DNA of 64,000 nt from Balneolales bacterium (GCA_007134845.1 SLKA01000062.1:1-64000); one strand, 5' to 3'. Shown: positions 20,399 to 32,869, counted from the first letter of the stretch. Numbers and translations are program-made. The notes: generated by a model from the letters alone, not told the origin.

Positions 20399-20438
20399 TT
20401 AAAAAAAAGCCCGGGCTGCTATCACAGTACCGGGCTTT
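20399..20438 (-). terminator. Rho-independent terminator of glutamine synthetase
   Basis: AAAGCCCGG...CCGGGCTTT stem followed on the minus strand by a T run. Confidence 0.8.
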
Positions 20439-20494
20439 CTCTTTCCTCATGTTGCGTCAAGAAGAGACTTCTTGCTACTATCCATTATTTCGCA

Positions 20495-22690
20495 TTATTT
20501 CACGAAGAGCATTTCGCGATAGGATGGCAGCGGCCAGTAGTCGTCGGCCACCAGTTTCTCCAGCTTGTCAGCCAGTTCACGAACCTTGTTCATTTCCGGG
20601 AGCACCACCTGTGAAAGGTGCTTTGCTTTTTCCGGCACGGTGTCACCGCCAAGATCCGCATTCACTTTGCCAAGCTTGTCCACTGCAACCAGGAGCTGAC
20701 TCAATACGGTGTTAACCTCCTCAGCAAGCGTTTTTGTGGATGATATATCCAGGCTGCTTGACTTGCCCCGATCATTGACCGCAAGGATTTCATTCAAATA
20801 CCGGATTGCCGATGGAACAATCATGGTACGAACGATATCCTCTGTGGTTTCAGCTTCGATATTGAGCTTGATGAAATACTGTTCAAGATATATTTCCTGG
20901 CGCGCTTCCAGCTCCAGCTCGGAAAGCACATGGTATTTCTCAAAGAGCTCAATCGTCTTTTTATCGGTCAGGTAGGGAAGAGCATCCATCGTGGTTTTCA
21001 GATTCAGCAATCCACGTTTTTTTGCTTCCTTCTGCCAGTCATCGGAGTACCCGTCACCATGGAACAGGATGTTATCAATCTCACTTAAGGTTTGCTGCAA
21101 TACGACTTCCAGTGCATCCTCCAGGTCACTTCCCTTGTCCATTTCTGCTTCAAGAGCAGTTGTCATGACATCTATCGAGCTAGCCACTGTTGTATTCAGT
21201 ATGGCCATCGGAAAAGATACCGTCTGTTCGGAACCGACAGCGCGGAACTCAAACTTATTGCCTGTAAAGGCAAAGGGCGAGGTTCTGTTGCGGTCCCCGG
21301 CGTGCTTGGGAATGGTAGGAAGTACGGGAATTCCCAGTCCGAGTAGTCCGCCCTCCTTCGAGCTCTTGGCTTTGCCGGATTTAAGCTGGTCAACAATATC
21401 ATCCAGTTGTTCGCCAATATAAGCAGAGATGATTGCAGGCGGAGCTTCGTTTGCACCGAGCCGGTGATCGTTGCCTGCACTGGCTATGGAAGCCCGAAGC
21501 AACCCCTGATAATCGTGCAATGCCTTAAGTGATGCAGCAAAGAAGAACAGAAACTGCATATTTTCATGCGGACTGTCACCAGGTTCCAGCAAATTGGCAC
21601 CTCTGCTGGTGACCATGGACCAGTTGGCATGCTTGCCGCTGCCGTTAAGTCCTGCAAACGGTTTTTCATGCAGAAGACAAACCAGACCGTACTTCCTGGC
21701 AATTTTTTTCAGCATGATCATTGTAATCTGTTGATGATCAGCCGCTACATTCGCCTTTTCAAAAACCGGCGCTATTTCATACTGGCTTGGTGCCACTTCG
21801 TTGTGCCGCGTTTTGACCGGCACACCTATCCGGTACAGCTCTCTTTCCGCCTCCAGCATGAAGGAGAGAATCCGGTCCGGAATGGATCCGAAATAGTGAT
21901 CGTCCAGTTCCTGTCCTTTGGGGGGTTTTGCCCCAAAAAGTGTTCGTCCGGATGTAAGCAGATCCGGGCGACGATAGAAGTACTCCTGATCAATCAGGAA
22001 ATACTCCTGTTCAAAGCCACCGGTTGCATTCACCCATCTCAGGTCTTTTACTCCAAAAAGATTCAGTGCACGCAATGCCTGTATATTCAGGGCCTCAACC
22101 GAGCGTAAAAGAGGAGTTTTGAAATCAAGCGATTCACCTTTCCAGGATGCGAATACCGTTGGAATACACAGTGTAGAGCCCCTTCCATTTTCGATGATAA
22201 AGGCAGGTGAGGTGGGATCCCAGGCTGTATACCCGCGCGCTTCGAATGTCGGACGCAGCCCGCCGCTCGGGAAACTTGATGCATCGGGTTCGCCCCGCAT
22301 CAAATCATTTCCGGAAAACTGGGTGATGGCGCCCCCACCTTGGTTCGGAGTGATAAAGCTGTCGTGCTTTTCAGCCGTAAAACCGGTCAGCGGTTGGAAC
22401 CAGTGAGTGTAGTGGGTCGCCCCTTTTTCCGTAGCCCATTCTTTCATGACCACGGCGACCGCATCAGCCACTTCATAATCCAGCGGGGCATTGTCGCGAA
22501 TTGTTTTTTTCAGAATTTTCCAAACGCTGCCCGGAAGCCGCTCCTTGAGTGTGTCAATGGAAAGACAGCTTTCACCAAATATTTTGGCTATGTTCATATC
22601 CATTTTCTGCGAACCATTTCTGGCAATAAGGGTGGCTTCCGCCTTTCTGACGGCTTCCAGTGCATCGAATCTCTTATACGATTTGCTCAT
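20495..22690 (-). CDS. glnN: Glutamine synthetase type III
   Basis: 731 aa; [54 protein letters not shown]. Confidence 0.95.
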   Translation of the reverse strand: MSKSYKRFDALEAVRKAEATLIARNGSQKMDMNIAKIFGESCLSIDTLKERLPGSVWKILKKTIRDNAPLDYEVADAVAVVMKEWATEKGATHYTHWFQPLTGFTAEKHDSFITPNQGGGAITQFSGNDLMRGEPDASSFPSGGLRPTFEARGYTAWDPTSPAFIIENGRGSTLCIPTVFASWKGESLDFKTPLLRSVEALNIQALRALNLFGVKDLRWVNATGGFEQEYFLIDQEYFYRRPDLLTSGRTLFGAKPPKGQELDDHYFGSIPDRILSFMLEAERELYRIGVPVKTRHNEVAPSQYEIAPVFEKANVAADHQQITMIMLKKIARKYGLVCLLHEKPFAGLNGSGKHANWSMVTSRGANLLEPGDSPHENMQFLFFFAASLKALHDYQGLLRASIASAGNDHRLGANEAPPAIISAYIGEQLDDIVDQLKSGKAKSSKEGGLLGLGIPVLPTIPKHAGDRNRTSPFAFTGNKFEFRAVGSEQTVSFPMAILNTTVASSIDVMTTALEAEMDKGSDLEDALEVVLQQTLSEIDNILFHGDGYSDDWQKEAKKRGLLNLKTTMDALPYLTDKKTIELFEKYHVLSELELEARQEIYLEQYFIKLNIEAETTEDIVRTMIVPSAIRYLNEILAVNDRGKSSSLDISSTKTLAEEVNTVLSQLLVAVDKLGKVNADLGGDTVPEKAKHLSQVVLPEMNKVRELADKLEKLVADDYWPLPSYREMLFVK

Positions 22691-22936
22691 GAAAAAATAC
22701 TCTTATGGTTTTTGTTTTTTTCATTAACGAGAACAGGACAAATATAAGATTTTATCATAAAAAGTCCATAATTTTTTAATTAGAAATTATTTTTAGACTA
22801 ATATTTTCATACTGCATGAATGTTATGCTTTATACATTACAAAAAAGCGCTTCCAATAAAGGTTTCAAATTATAACTTCCTTTGTTTTCACTATTTTATC
22901 AGACAACAAGTCATTTGCAATAAGTTCATTATTTAT

Positions 22937-23818
22937 ATGAAAATTTCCTCCTGGCTGGAAGCGGCACGTCTCAGAACATTACCGGCATCACTTGTTCCAG
23001 TGATGGTCGGGAGCTCACTTGCCTGGAGCCATGACCTTTTTCATCTGCCTGCAACGCTCGTGGCACTCGTCTGTGCCATCCTCATCCAGATTGCAACCAA
23101 TTTCGCCAACGATTATTTTGATTTCCGCAACGGAGCTGACACTATCGACCGTGTTGGTTTTACAAGAGCCTCGGCATCCGGTGAAATCACTCCCAAAACC
23201 ATATTATCAGCCGCTTTGATGACTTTTTCCCTGGCATTCTTACTCGGACTCTATCTGGTATTCCATGCCGGCTGGCCGATTCTCGTGATCGGACTGCTTT
23301 CCATCACCTCGGGACTTCTTTATACCGGTGGCCCGTTTCCGCTTGCCTACAATGGACTCGGTGATCTCTTTGTTTTTATATTTTTCGGAATTGCAGCTGT
23401 CATGGGTACCTACTATGTCAATGCCCTGCAATGGTCCACGGAAGCTTTCTGGGCTGCTGTTGCCGTCGGCTCACTCTCCACTATGATCCTGGTTGCCAAT
23501 AACTACCGTGATGTTCATACCGATCGCAAGGCAAATAAAAAAACACTTGTTGTTCTGCTGGGCGAACGTTTTGCACGCTGGCAGTTTCTGATTCTGGCTG
23601 TTGCCGCTTTTGCCATTCCTCCGCATTTTTATTTCCGAGAAGACTATGATACTATAGTATTTCTGCCTATGATTCTGATAATTCCGGCTTTATTTCTAAT
23701 CCTTAATTTCTGGAAAGAAAACCGGAAAGAAAAGTACAACATAATTCTGGTCCGGACAGCCCAGTTAATGACCGCATTTGGTGTTCTTTTTTCACTGGGA
23801 ATTGTGCTGTCACATTAA
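22937..23818 (+). CDS. menA: 1,4-dihydroxy-2-naphthoate polyprenyltransferase
   Basis: UbiA family; MKISSWLEAARLRTLPASLVPV, NFANDYFDFRNGADT, NNYRDVHTDRKANKKTL. Start taken at the internal Met. Confidence 0.93.
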   Translation: MKISSWLEAARLRTLPASLVPVMVGSSLAWSHDLFHLPATLVALVCAILIQIATNFANDYFDFRNGADTIDRVGFTRASASGEITPKTILSAALMTFSLAFLLGLYLVFHAGWPILVIGLLSITSGLLYTGGPFPLAYNGLGDLFVFIFFGIAAVMGTYYVNALQWSTEAFWAAVAVGSLSTMILVANNYRDVHTDRKANKKTLVVLLGERFARWQFLILAVAAFAIPPHFYFREDYDTIVFLPMILIIPALFLILNFWKENRKEKYNIILVRTAQLMTAFGVLFSLGIVLSH

Positions 23819-23845
23819 CCTCCCTTACCTCAGAACTCTACTCCT

Positions 23846-24979
23846 ATGAAACAAAAGTCGCTGTTACTCTATCGCTACTCCGTTCCATTCCGCACTCCGT
23901 TTCATTATGCAAATGGCTCCATTGATAAACGGGAGGGCTTTCTGATAGGATCCGGAAAAAGTATTTGGACGGAAATCGCGCCATTGCCCGGATTTTCCGG
24001 GGAATCAATGGAAGATGCCGGTTCATTTCTAAAAAATAACTGGAACCTGATACTGCAGCATTTTAAAAATGCGACACTCGACAGATTTCTTGTTGAAGAG
24101 GCACAGCAGTCAGGAATCGAACAATTCCCATCAATCCGATTTGGACTCTCACTGCTTGATGAACAACAGAAAGCTTCAGCTTCCGGACTCCCGCTGTTCG
24201 CATACTGGCAGGAGCAATGGTTTCCGGATGCAGCTGAAACAAAGGGGTACGTGCGATGCAATGCACTTGCTGAGCATCAAAACATGGAAGAACTCTTGCA
24301 GGTTATCCATTTCCGAAAGGAGTCCGGCTTCCGCACAATGAAGGTGAAGCTTACTGCCGACCCGGAGACAGCTTATAATGTAATCAATGAGACCTGCACC
24401 CGGTTTCCTGATGTTATTTTTCGCTATGATGCGAACAGAGCGTTTTCACTTCAGGAAGCACTGGGCCTTTTTGAACGGCTCAGATCCCGCTTCGATCGCG
24501 ATCAAACAGGCAATAATCTGCAGTATATTGAAGAGCCGCTCAGCAATCCCGATGTTGACTCTCTGACCAAACTCAAAAAATTTGGAATATCTATCGCGGC
24601 TGATGAATCTGCCCGATCTTCCGCCGAAGTGCGTAAACTGAACGAAAGTGGCAGTTTCGATTACCTTGTCATTAAGCCCATGCTTTTTGGTTCTTTCAAT
24701 GAATTGAAGGAGTTAATCCAAAGCGACAGTTCTGTTACAATTTCCTCTGTATTTGAAACTGCTGTGGGGCGGATGCTTCTTGCTCATCTGGCGGCATTAT
24801 TTAATAATAACAGAGAAACAGATCACGGGCTTGCCACCGGTCCATTTCTGATGGATGATGTTTCAACATCCATGCCGGGTCCTCATATCAAACTGAAATC
24901 AAAACCAGGGATTGGACTCAAGGTGAATATGGACAAGACCTGGCTGACTCCAGAGGTGGATTCCAGCAATAAAGAATGA
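23846..24979 (+). CDS. menC: o-succinylbenzoate synthase
   Basis: Enolase superfamily: KVKLT, RYDANRAFSLQEAL, QYIEEPL, AADESA, VIKPM; between menA and menE. Confidence 0.9.
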   Translation: MKQKSLLLYRYSVPFRTPFHYANGSIDKREGFLIGSGKSIWTEIAPLPGFSGESMEDAGSFLKNNWNLILQHFKNATLDRFLVEEAQQSGIEQFPSIRFGLSLLDEQQKASASGLPLFAYWQEQWFPDAAETKGYVRCNALAEHQNMEELLQVIHFRKESGFRTMKVKLTADPETAYNVINETCTRFPDVIFRYDANRAFSLQEALGLFERLRSRFDRDQTGNNLQYIEEPLSNPDVDSLTKLKKFGISIAADESARSSAEVRKLNESGSFDYLVIKPMLFGSFNELKELIQSDSSVTISSVFETAVGRMLLAHLAALFNNNRETDHGLATGPFLMDDVSTSMPGPHIKLKSKPGIGLKVNMDKTWLTPEVDSSNKE

Positions 24980-26778
24980 TCCAAAACCACTCCGATAGCA
25001 ATAATCCGATGCAGGCTGGTGCAGCTAAAGGGGGGCTATCATCCCATTCCGGAAACCAGTGGCAGCACCGTGTAAATAGCACGGTATATTCCCCGAATGG
25101 CGCCATATTGTTTTCCGAAAGCTCTTTTCACGATCAGGCTATTTTTTTGTCCGACGGTATCACCACGGTTCGCTACCAGGATCTGCCAACTGTTATACAA
25201 AACGCCCATCATCAGTTTCAGAACCTTTGCAATTCCCGTAAGTTGGAGAAGCCACCCTCCGCCTGCGTTGCCGGGATCGATACGACCAATCGTTTTGAAT
25301 CCATCTTGTGGATGGTGTACTGTTGGGTACATGCTATTCCATTTGTCCCGTTCTGTGCTGATAACCCTGAACCGGTGACGCAATTCCTACCTGAAGTTCT
25401 GCTTGTTACCTCTGATGAGACGCTGATCCATCCGCATATCAAAAAAGCTGCAAATGGAGCGCAGGCTATCTCAGACCTCACGATTCCAGGAAAATCCCTT
25501 GCAGAAAAAACACTTCAAAACTACGGAACAGGAGTCAGCCTGCCATTACCCGGAGCGCATTTGCCGTTCACAGACCAGCCCCGGGCTCTTTTTTGCGGGC
25601 TCCTCACTTCAGGCTCGTCCGGCCGGCCAAAACGCGTCGCCCTTCTGAGAAAGAACATGATTGCTGCGACACGAAACTCATTTCGTGACATCCGGCCGGA
25701 TTCGGATGCAGGGGAACATCTCTGGGGTAATTGTCTGCCATTGCATCATACGGGCGGGCTCTCCATCATTTTCAGAGCGCTGCTTAGTGGAACCGGCGTT
25801 TTTTTATGGAACAGGTTTGATGCCGGCAGTATCCTGGATGCACTGCACGGTAATCCATCCATTAAACGAATTTCACTTGTACCAACCATGCTCAAGCGGC
25901 TGGTGGACTGTTCACAAAAATCCGGCATAACTTCACCCGCGAAACTGCAACAGATACTGACCGGGGGTGGGCCTTCAAGTCCGGAATTGATCCGGCATGT
26001 CCGGAATATGGGCTGGCCTGTTTGTTTCAGTTACGGTATGACAGAAACGTGCGGACAGATCGCTTCCCAGAACACAGACGGATCAAGTCCATTTGCGTCA
26101 GTCGGCCTTCCCTTCCCAGACCACGACATTGTAATCCGTGATGATACCGGAAAGGCTGCATCAACTGGTATGGTCGGAGCATTGCACGTGAGAGGCCCCC
26201 AGCTTTTCCCGGGATACCTGCCCGATTCTGCCAGGCTTTCTGATTTCGATTTAAAAAAAATGGATTTTTCTTCAGATGACCCGGACCTGACAACACACAG
26301 CTCCAATCCGGCATCCGGCGGGTGGTTTCGAACCGGTGACTATGCCCGGTTGGATAAACAAGGCAATCTGTATATCGAGGCGCGCAGAACGGATCTGATT
26401 GTTTCTGGTGGTGAAAATGTTAATCCGGTTGAGGTTGAATCGATATTGTTGAAATGTGCTGATATCGCCGATGCGGGTATTTCCGGACTGCCTGACGAGG
26501 AATGGGGTCAGTTGGTGGTTGCCTTTATAGTGCCGAAAATTAGAAATTCAAAGGGAACAAAGGATACCTTCCAAACTCGTGAAGAAGATCCGGCTGGTGT
26601 ACAAGCACAATACTCAGAAACGCAGCAGCGAATTTTCCATTTTATTTCAAACAACCTGAAGCCCCATCAGCGTCCAAAAAAAATCGGGTTTACCGATTCT
26701 CTTCCTCGCACTTCACTCGGAAAGCTGGAAAGGAAAAAGCTGCAGGATCAGATTAAAGTCCGATTCTTTCAAAAATAA
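24976..26778 (+). CDS. menE: o-succinylbenzoate--CoA ligase
   Basis: AMP-binding: [63 protein letters not shown]; 4-bp overlap with menC. Confidence 0.93.
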   Translation: MIQNHSDSNNPMQAGAAKGGLSSHSGNQWQHRVNSTVYSPNGAILFSESSFHDQAIFLSDGITTVRYQDLPTVIQNAHHQFQNLCNSRKLEKPPSACVAGIDTTNRFESILWMVYCWVHAIPFVPFCADNPEPVTQFLPEVLLVTSDETLIHPHIKKAANGAQAISDLTIPGKSLAEKTLQNYGTGVSLPLPGAHLPFTDQPRALFCGLLTSGSSGRPKRVALLRKNMIAATRNSFRDIRPDSDAGEHLWGNCLPLHHTGGLSIIFRALLSGTGVFLWNRFDAGSILDALHGNPSIKRISLVPTMLKRLVDCSQKSGITSPAKLQQILTGGGPSSPELIRHVRNMGWPVCFSYGMTETCGQIASQNTDGSSPFASVGLPFPDHDIVIRDDTGKAASTGMVGALHVRGPQLFPGYLPDSARLSDFDLKKMDFSSDDPDLTTHSSNPASGGWFRTGDYARLDKQGNLYIEARRTDLIVSGGENVNPVEVESILLKCADIADAGISGLPDEEWGQLVVAFIVPKIRNSKGTKDTFQTREEDPAGVQAQYSETQQRIFHFISNNLKPHQRPKKIGFTDSLPRTSLGKLERKKLQDQIKVRFFQK

Positions 26779-28045
26779 CATCGACGTTTCGGGTATGATG
26801 TTTCAGGTCGAAGGCCTCATCCATCTCATTTTCATTCAGAAATGATGTAATCCCGGTGTTGCATTCAAGCAATTGCCGGAAAGAGGTTTTCTGCTCCCAG
26901 GCTTGCATGGCAAGTGGCTGTACAAGATCATAGGCTTTTTCGCGGGACAGACCCTTATCGATCAGCATTAGAAGCACCCGTTGGGAAAAAACTACCCCGT
27001 GGGTTTTGTCGATATTGCTTTTCATGTTATCCGGATATACAACAAGGTTCTCCAGGACACCTGCAAACCGGTGCAACATGTAATCAAGCAGGATCAGTGC
27101 GTCGGGAATGATGATGCGTTCAGCTGAAGAATGGGATATGTCCCGTTCATGCCAAAGCGGAATATTCTCGTATGCGGTCACCATATAGCCGCGGAGCACA
27201 CGTGCGCAACCGGTAATGTTTTCGGAGCTGATCGGATTGCGCTTGTGCGGCATGGCCGAAGACCCTTTCTGGCCCTTTCGGAATTGCTCCTCAACCTCCC
27301 GGGTTTCGGTTTTTTGCAGATGCCTTATCTCTACAGCTATCTTTTCCATGCTTGCACCAATCAAGGCCAATACAGCCATATAGTGTGCATGCCGGTCACG
27401 TTGCAGCGTCTGTGTTGATACAGGTGCCGGTGTCAGATTCAGCAGTTCACAGGTAATAGCCTCCACTTCGGGCGGGATATTGGCGAAGGTTCCGACTGCA
27501 CCAGAGAGTTTGCCGAACTCTACTCCATCAGCCGCCTGATCAAACCGCTCGCCGTTGCGCTTCATCTCCTCATACCAGAGCGCGCATTTCAGTCCGAATG
27601 TCGTTGGTTCCGCATGAATGCCATGGGTGCGTCCCATCATGACGGTGTGTTTGTGCTCACGGGCTTTTTCCGCCAGCACGGAAATCATCCTGTCTAGTCC
27701 GTCACGGATGATACAATTTGCCTGATGCAGCCGCACGCCCAGAGCCGTATCAACAACATCGGTGGATGTCAGTCCGTAGTGCACCCATTTTTTTTCCTCA
27801 CCAAGGGATTCCGATACGGCACGGGTAAAAGCCACCACATCATGCCGCGTCTGCTCCTCAATCTCATGGATGCGATCAACGTCAAAACGTGCATTGGCTT
27901 CCATTTTCCGGATATCCTCCTCCGGGATTACGCCCAGTCGGCTCCATGCTTTGCATGCGGCAATTTCCACATCCAACCATGACCGAAACTGATTTTCCTC
28001 TGTCCAGATCGAGGCCATTTCCTCGCGTGAATACCTTTCTATCAT
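26753..28045 (-). CDS. purB: Adenylosuccinate lyase
   Basis: [45 protein letters not shown]. Confidence 0.96.
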   Translation of the reverse strand: MIERYSREEMASIWTEENQFRSWLDVEIAACKAWSRLGVIPEEDIRKMEANARFDVDRIHEIEEQTRHDVVAFTRAVSESLGEEKKWVHYGLTSTDVVDTALGVRLHQANCIIRDGLDRMISVLAEKAREHKHTVMMGRTHGIHAEPTTFGLKCALWYEEMKRNGERFDQAADGVEFGKLSGAVGTFANIPPEVEAITCELLNLTPAPVSTQTLQRDRHAHYMAVLALIGASMEKIAVEIRHLQKTETREVEEQFRKGQKGSSAMPHKRNPISSENITGCARVLRGYMVTAYENIPLWHERDISHSSAERIIIPDALILLDYMLHRFAGVLENLVVYPDNMKSNIDKTHGVVFSQRVLLMLIDKGLSREKAYDLVQPLAMQAWEQKTSFRQLLECNTGITSFLNENEMDEAFDLKHHTRNVDVIFERIGL

Positions 28046-28069
28046 AACTTGCTCAGAATAATATCACAT

Positions 28070-29470
28070 TCATTTTTTCCCGGATCCGGTTTCATGGCCG
28101 GAATCATTCAACACCTTGACCTCAACCTTTGACAAGCGGTTGTTGTCCATTTCATTGACAGTCAGTTCCAATCCCTTGAACTCAATGGTCTCCCCTTCCT
28201 CGGGTATGCGCTCAAGCAGATGGTATATTAGTCCACCAAGGGTTTCGTATTCATCTTCGTCGGTGGTAAGATCCATTGAGAGGATATCGGCCATATCATC
28301 CAGATCAATCTTGGCATCGAATATATAGTTGCCCGATTTCTTTCTGGTAAAAAGTTCCACGGTTTCCGTGTATTCATCGGTGATTTCGCCGATAATCTCC
28401 TCCAGAACATCGTCAAGAGTAATCACCCCCTCAGTGCCCCCGTATTCGTCAACGACAATGGCAATATGTGTTTTCTCCCTCTGAAAATCACGGAGCAGGT
28501 CATCCAGCTTTTTGGTGGTCGGGATAAACAGTGCTTTCCTGGCCAGTGTTTTCCAGTTTATTGTGGTCTCGCCGAGATCAGAATTGATGTAAGGCAGCAG
28601 GTCTTTCGAATGGATGACCCCTGTGATATTGTCCAGATTGTCTTCATAGAGAGGAAGCCTGGAGATGCTTTTTTCCCGTATGATATCAAGGACCTCATGC
28701 AGCGTGTTTTTTGTATTGATGGCCGAAATATTCATCCGTGATGTCATGATTTCCCGGACATAGGTATTTCCAAACTCAATGACATTTTCAATGATCTCCC
28801 TTTCATCACCATGGATGGATCCATGCAATTCACCCACTTCGGCTATTGCCTTGAGGTCCTCGGATGAGATGCCGTCCGACGGCCGCGGAATATTTTTTTC
28901 CAAAAAACGGGTGCTTCGCGATATAAGGCGTGACAATGGCCCCAGAATTATAAAAAAGAAATAAAGCAGGCCGCTCAGCTTGCGGGATACAGCCATTGGT
29001 TTGTTGAGGGCAATCAATTTGGGCGTTATCTCTGCCAGTATAACAATGACGAAGGTAAGCACTATGATCTCAATGGTGAAAACAATCACCTGCGGAAGCC
29101 CGAACATCGCCACAAGACGACCGGTCACCACTGCGGCGCCAACTGCGGTGACGATGTTTGCAAAAGTATTGCCGATAAGTACTGTTGCCAGAAGCTGCCG
29201 GGGCTTGTCAAGCATGTACAGCACCCGGGCAAAAGCAATGTCTTTTTCCGATTCCTTGACCGCTTTTCGATCCACTTTCTTATCGAGTGAGAAGAAGGCA
29301 ACCTCCGCACCGGAAAAAAATGCCGACAAAATGAGACCAAGCAGAATAATGACAATCAGCAGAATGAAGTCGACCGGATTGACAAGCAGGGTATCAAACG
29401 TGCTGCCATCTGCCGTTCTCCACAGACGGCTGCCGGCATCCGCTATCTGAAGCACCAATATGTTATCCAA
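28070..29470 (-). CDS. Hemolysin-family / CorC-CNNM protein (DUF21, CBS pair, CorC_HlyC)
   Basis: N-terminal DUF21 TM domain, CBS segment, VVDEYGGTEGVITLDDVLEEIIGEI. Confidence 0.92.
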   Translation of the reverse strand: MDNILVLQIADAGSRLWRTADGSTFDTLLVNPVDFILLIVIILLGLILSAFFSGAEVAFFSLDKKVDRKAVKESEKDIAFARVLYMLDKPRQLLATVLIGNTFANIVTAVGAAVVTGRLVAMFGLPQVIVFTIEIIVLTFVIVILAEITPKLIALNKPMAVSRKLSGLLYFFFIILGPLSRLISRSTRFLEKNIPRPSDGISSEDLKAIAEVGELHGSIHGDEREIIENVIEFGNTYVREIMTSRMNISAINTKNTLHEVLDIIREKSISRLPLYEDNLDNITGVIHSKDLLPYINSDLGETTINWKTLARKALFIPTTKKLDDLLRDFQREKTHIAIVVDEYGGTEGVITLDDVLEEIIGEITDEYTETVELFTRKKSGNYIFDAKIDLDDMADILSMDLTTDEDEYETLGGLIYHLLERIPEEGETIEFKGLELTVNEMDNNRLSKVEVKVLNDSGHETGSGKK

Positions 29471-29565
29471 CAGGGTTAAGGAATCGGTAAATTAAATTAA
29501 ATCTCTCAAATCTAACCACATTCAGCATCGTTTGCAATAATACCGCAGCATTCATGAAGATGCGG

Positions 29566-29603
29566 CAAAAATAGGGGCGGACTCCGTTGATACGGAATCC
29601 GCC
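29566..29603 (-). terminator. Rho-independent terminator downstream of ssb
   Basis: GGCGGACTCCG...CGGAATCCGCC stem (one wobble) followed on minus by CCTATTTTT. Confidence 0.65.
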
Positions 29604-29624
29604 ATTCAAAACCATCTAACCGAA

Positions 29625-30053
29625 TCAGAACGGCAGGTCGTCGTCTTCGTCCGGACTGTCACTGTCATTAACAGAGACTTCCTCCTTCCGTGCTGCGCTG
29701 TATTCGCCTGAACCAGAGTCAGTACGGCTGTCCAGTACCTGCATGGTCAGTGCCTTGATCTCGGTCATATACTGTTTCTGTCCCTCCTTGTCTTCCCAGG
29801 AGCGTGTCTGGATCGGGCCTTCAAAATAAACCATTGAACCCTTCTTCAGAAGCTGCTGACAATTTTCAGCGAGTCTGGCCCAGGCCACAACCCGATGCCA
29901 TTCGGTAGTCTCCTGAAGCTCGCCGTTGCTGTCGCGATACCGTTCGTTGGTTGCCACCCTCATCGTTGCGAGCGCGGTATTATTCTGTGTGTAGCGGACC
30001 TCGGGATCTGCCCCGAGCCGTCCGATAATCATTGCTTTATTAAGTGATCCCAT
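29625..30053 (-). CDS. ssb: Single-stranded DNA-binding protein
   Basis: MGSLNKAMIIGRLGADPEVRYTQNNTALATMRVATNE; acidic tail DEDDDLPF. Confidence 0.97.
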   Translation of the reverse strand: MGSLNKAMIIGRLGADPEVRYTQNNTALATMRVATNERYRDSNGELQETTEWHRVVAWARLAENCQQLLKKGSMVYFEGPIQTRSWEDKEGQKQYMTEIKALTMQVLDSRTDSGSGEYSAARKEEVSVNDSDSPDEDDDLPF

Positions 30054-30204
30054 AAGATTGTGATATTTCGTTTCAGATTACCTACGGTACGGAATAGATC
30101 AACCGGGAGCATATTCCTTACACAGGCAAATCCATTTTTCTGTCACCATTTTGTTGCTTATGACAAAATGGTACACATTCCCCGGGCCATATTCAAAAAA
30201 TGAT

Positions 30205-31068
30205 TCAGGAATAGACCCCTGTCTTCTCCATCTCCATAAGCTTTTTTATCCGCAATCCGGTATCAGGATGCGTGGAAAACAATTTACTCATACCTCGTGC
30301 AGAAAAAGGATTGACCGGAAACATATGCGCCGTCGATCGCTGGGCAGTTTCGGAAGCCTGCATCGGCACCCGTTCAACCGATGTCTGAATTTTTCTGAGG
30401 GCGCTTGCCAGGCTTTCAGCACTGCCACAAATTTCAGCGCCAACACGGTCAGCCTCAAATTCACGGGTCCGGGATATGGCGGATTGCAGCATAGCGGCTG
30501 CCAGCGGTGCCAGAATGAGTGTCAGAAGAAGCACTAGCAGGTTGGGCCCTCCGCCATTTCCCCGTCCTATAGGCAAAAATATGGCAAATTGGGCGATCAT
30601 AGTGATGGCGCTCACAACGGTGGTGACAATGGTCTGGGTGAGAATATCCCGGTTTTTAATATGTGCGAGCTCATGGGCCATGACACCGCGAAGCTCCCGC
30701 TCATTCAGGTTTTGCAGAATGCCCTGCGTGGCAGCAACCGCCGCATTTTTTGGATTTCTCCCGGTGGCAAAAGCATTGGGCTGCTGCTGGGGGATAATAT
30801 AGACTTTCGGCATGGGTAAATTGGCATTACGGGCCAGTTCTTCAACCATATTGTAAAATCGCGGGGCATTCTCCCTGTTGACTTCCTTAGCCCGGTACAT
30901 CTTAAGTACCAGCTTGTCTGAATACCAATAACTGAAAACATTCATTGAGAGTGCAAACACCAGAGCGATAATCATGCCTGTTTGACCACCGAGCAGATTG
31001 CCTACAAACAGAAACAACAGCGCAACCAACGCCATCAGAAATACGGTGCGCATTGAATTTTTGATCAT
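30205..31068 (-). CDS. htpX: Zinc metalloprotease HtpX homolog
   Basis: MAHELAHIKNRDIL (HExxH), FEADRVGAEI, N-terminal TM helices. Confidence 0.94.
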   Translation of the reverse strand: MIKNSMRTVFLMALVALLFLFVGNLLGGQTGMIIALVFALSMNVFSYWYSDKLVLKMYRAKEVNRENAPRFYNMVEELARNANLPMPKVYIIPQQQPNAFATGRNPKNAAVAATQGILQNLNERELRGVMAHELAHIKNRDILTQTIVTTVVSAITMIAQFAIFLPIGRGNGGGPNLLVLLLTLILAPLAAAMLQSAISRTREFEADRVGAEICGSAESLASALRKIQTSVERVPMQASETAQRSTAHMFPVNPFSARGMSKLFSTHPDTGLRIKKLMEMEKTGVYS

Positions 31069-31401
31069 TACAGATTACCTCCTTATTACAAACTGTTAAA
31101 ATGTTGCTCGTTCAGATTTCTGATATATAACTTGCGGCATGAGCAATATATTTTTGTTCCCCAAAAAAAACTCGACGTTTTAATAACAGATTTTCAGCGT
31201 TCCGCATTTCAAATTTTTACAGTTTAATAACAACTTTTTTATTATTCTGCCATACAGTTACGAATTATAAGGTATGATTCGCCCTCACAATACGAGTTTA
31301 TTTCTGAACCTTCTCTGACGGCCTTCATCTGACCTCCTGACCAGCATCGGTCACCGAATGAACCCGGCCATCAACCTGCAATCACAAATCACCCTTTTAT
31401 T

Positions 31402-32868
31402 ATGACAAACAAGAAATCCAAAAACAACGGTTCTTTCAACAGAAGAGATTTCCTGAAAACCGGAGCCCTTTCCGGTATGATGCTCGGCTCCGGAGCTCTT
31501 TTAAAAGGATGCGCCTCTGAAAACGGCAAAGCCCGATCGGGCGATGCCAAAAACATCATCTTTTTGGTCAGTGACGGGATGAGCATCGGTACACTGACCG
31601 CAGCCGATCACATGTTGCGGCGTAACTACGGGCGCACCTCAAACTGGATTTCGCTTTATGAGCAAAACAGAGCTGCACGCGGACTGATGGACATGGCCTC
31701 AGCCAACTCCATTGTTACCGGTTCTGCAGCCGCCTCTTCGGCCTGGGGATCCGGACAACGGATCGTCAATGGACGGGTAAACATGACCGAAGAAGAACAA
31801 TCCCTCAAACCCATCCTGAAAATTTTCCGGGATGCCGGCAAGGCGACCGGACTGGCCACCACTACAACCATCACCCACGCAACTCCGGCCGGCTTCAGCG
31901 CCAATGTCATGGCCCGGGGTGATGAAGCGACCATTGCCACACAATATCTGGAGCGCGGCTATGATGTACTCCTTGGGGGCGGAAACCGGTTTTTTGATGT
32001 AGCGCAACGTGAAGACAATCGCGATCTGTATAGTGAATTCGCACAAAACGGATACAAGGTGGTCCGAAAGAAAAATGATCTGATGCAGTTCAGCGGCGAT
32101 GAAAAACTGCTTGGCATTTTTTTTGATGGGCATGTCCCGTATACACTTGATCACATGAACACCGAGGAGTACAGCCGCGATATTCCCACACTGGCTGAAA
32201 TGACCGAGTCGGCCATCAATCGGCTCTTAAAGAACCCTGACGGATTCATACTTCAGGTTGAAGGCGGCCGTGTGGATCATGCCGCCCATGGAAACGATGC
32301 CGCCGGACTCATTTACGATCAGATCGCGTTTGATGATGCCATCGGCAAGGCACTGGCTTTTGCTGAAAACCGGGACGATACGCTGATCATTATCACCACC
32401 GATCACGGTAATGCCAATCCCGGTCTCAGCGGCGTTGGTTCGGGGTATAATGAAAGCGAACCGCGTTTTGACCGGCTGGCCGAGTTCCGCCATACCAATA
32501 ACTGGTTCCTGCCACAGCTTGACGAAAACAGCTCTATAAGCCGGATTCGTGAACTGGTGGAGTATGCAACGAAAATCGAGATCCGGCGGGACGAAGCTGA
32601 GATTCTGCGCAAGGCCTATGCGGGTGATTATGAAAACCTGCACCGGATGATGAGCCGCCCCTGGCCCGTGATGGGTCAGATTCTGGCCAACTATCTGGCT
32701 TTCAACTGGATCGGCACATCCCACACCTCCGACTATGTGGAATTAGCTGTGCTCGGTCCCGGCAGCGACCGTATCGGACCAATCACAAGAAATACCGATC
32801 TTTTCTATTTGATGGTGGAAATGGCTGGTGTTGAGGCTTATACCGAGCCGATCGAGCAATCCGTCTGA
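31402..32868 (+). CDS. Alkaline phosphatase (PhoA-type), Tat-type signal
   Basis: NRRDFLKTG Tat motif; SDGMSIGTLTAADHM; QVEGGRVDHAAHGND; TTDHGNANPGL; HTSDYVELAVLGPGS. Confidence 0.9.
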   Translation: MTNKKSKNNGSFNRRDFLKTGALSGMMLGSGALLKGCASENGKARSGDAKNIIFLVSDGMSIGTLTAADHMLRRNYGRTSNWISLYEQNRAARGLMDMASANSIVTGSAAASSAWGSGQRIVNGRVNMTEEEQSLKPILKIFRDAGKATGLATTTTITHATPAGFSANVMARGDEATIATQYLERGYDVLLGGGNRFFDVAQREDNRDLYSEFAQNGYKVVRKKNDLMQFSGDEKLLGIFFDGHVPYTLDHMNTEEYSRDIPTLAEMTESAINRLLKNPDGFILQVEGGRVDHAAHGNDAAGLIYDQIAFDDAIGKALAFAENRDDTLIIITTDHGNANPGLSGVGSGYNESEPRFDRLAEFRHTNNWFLPQLDENSSISRIRELVEYATKIEIRRDEAEILRKAYAGDYENLHRMMSRPWPVMGQILANYLAFNWIGTSHTSDYVELAVLGPGSDRIGPITRNTDLFYLMVEMAGVEAYTEPIEQSV

Positions 32869-32869
32869 T

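Noticed and set aside
26753-26778. Convergent 26-bp overlap of menE and purB
   Set aside because: Short tail overlap of convergent genes is common; no special structure seen.
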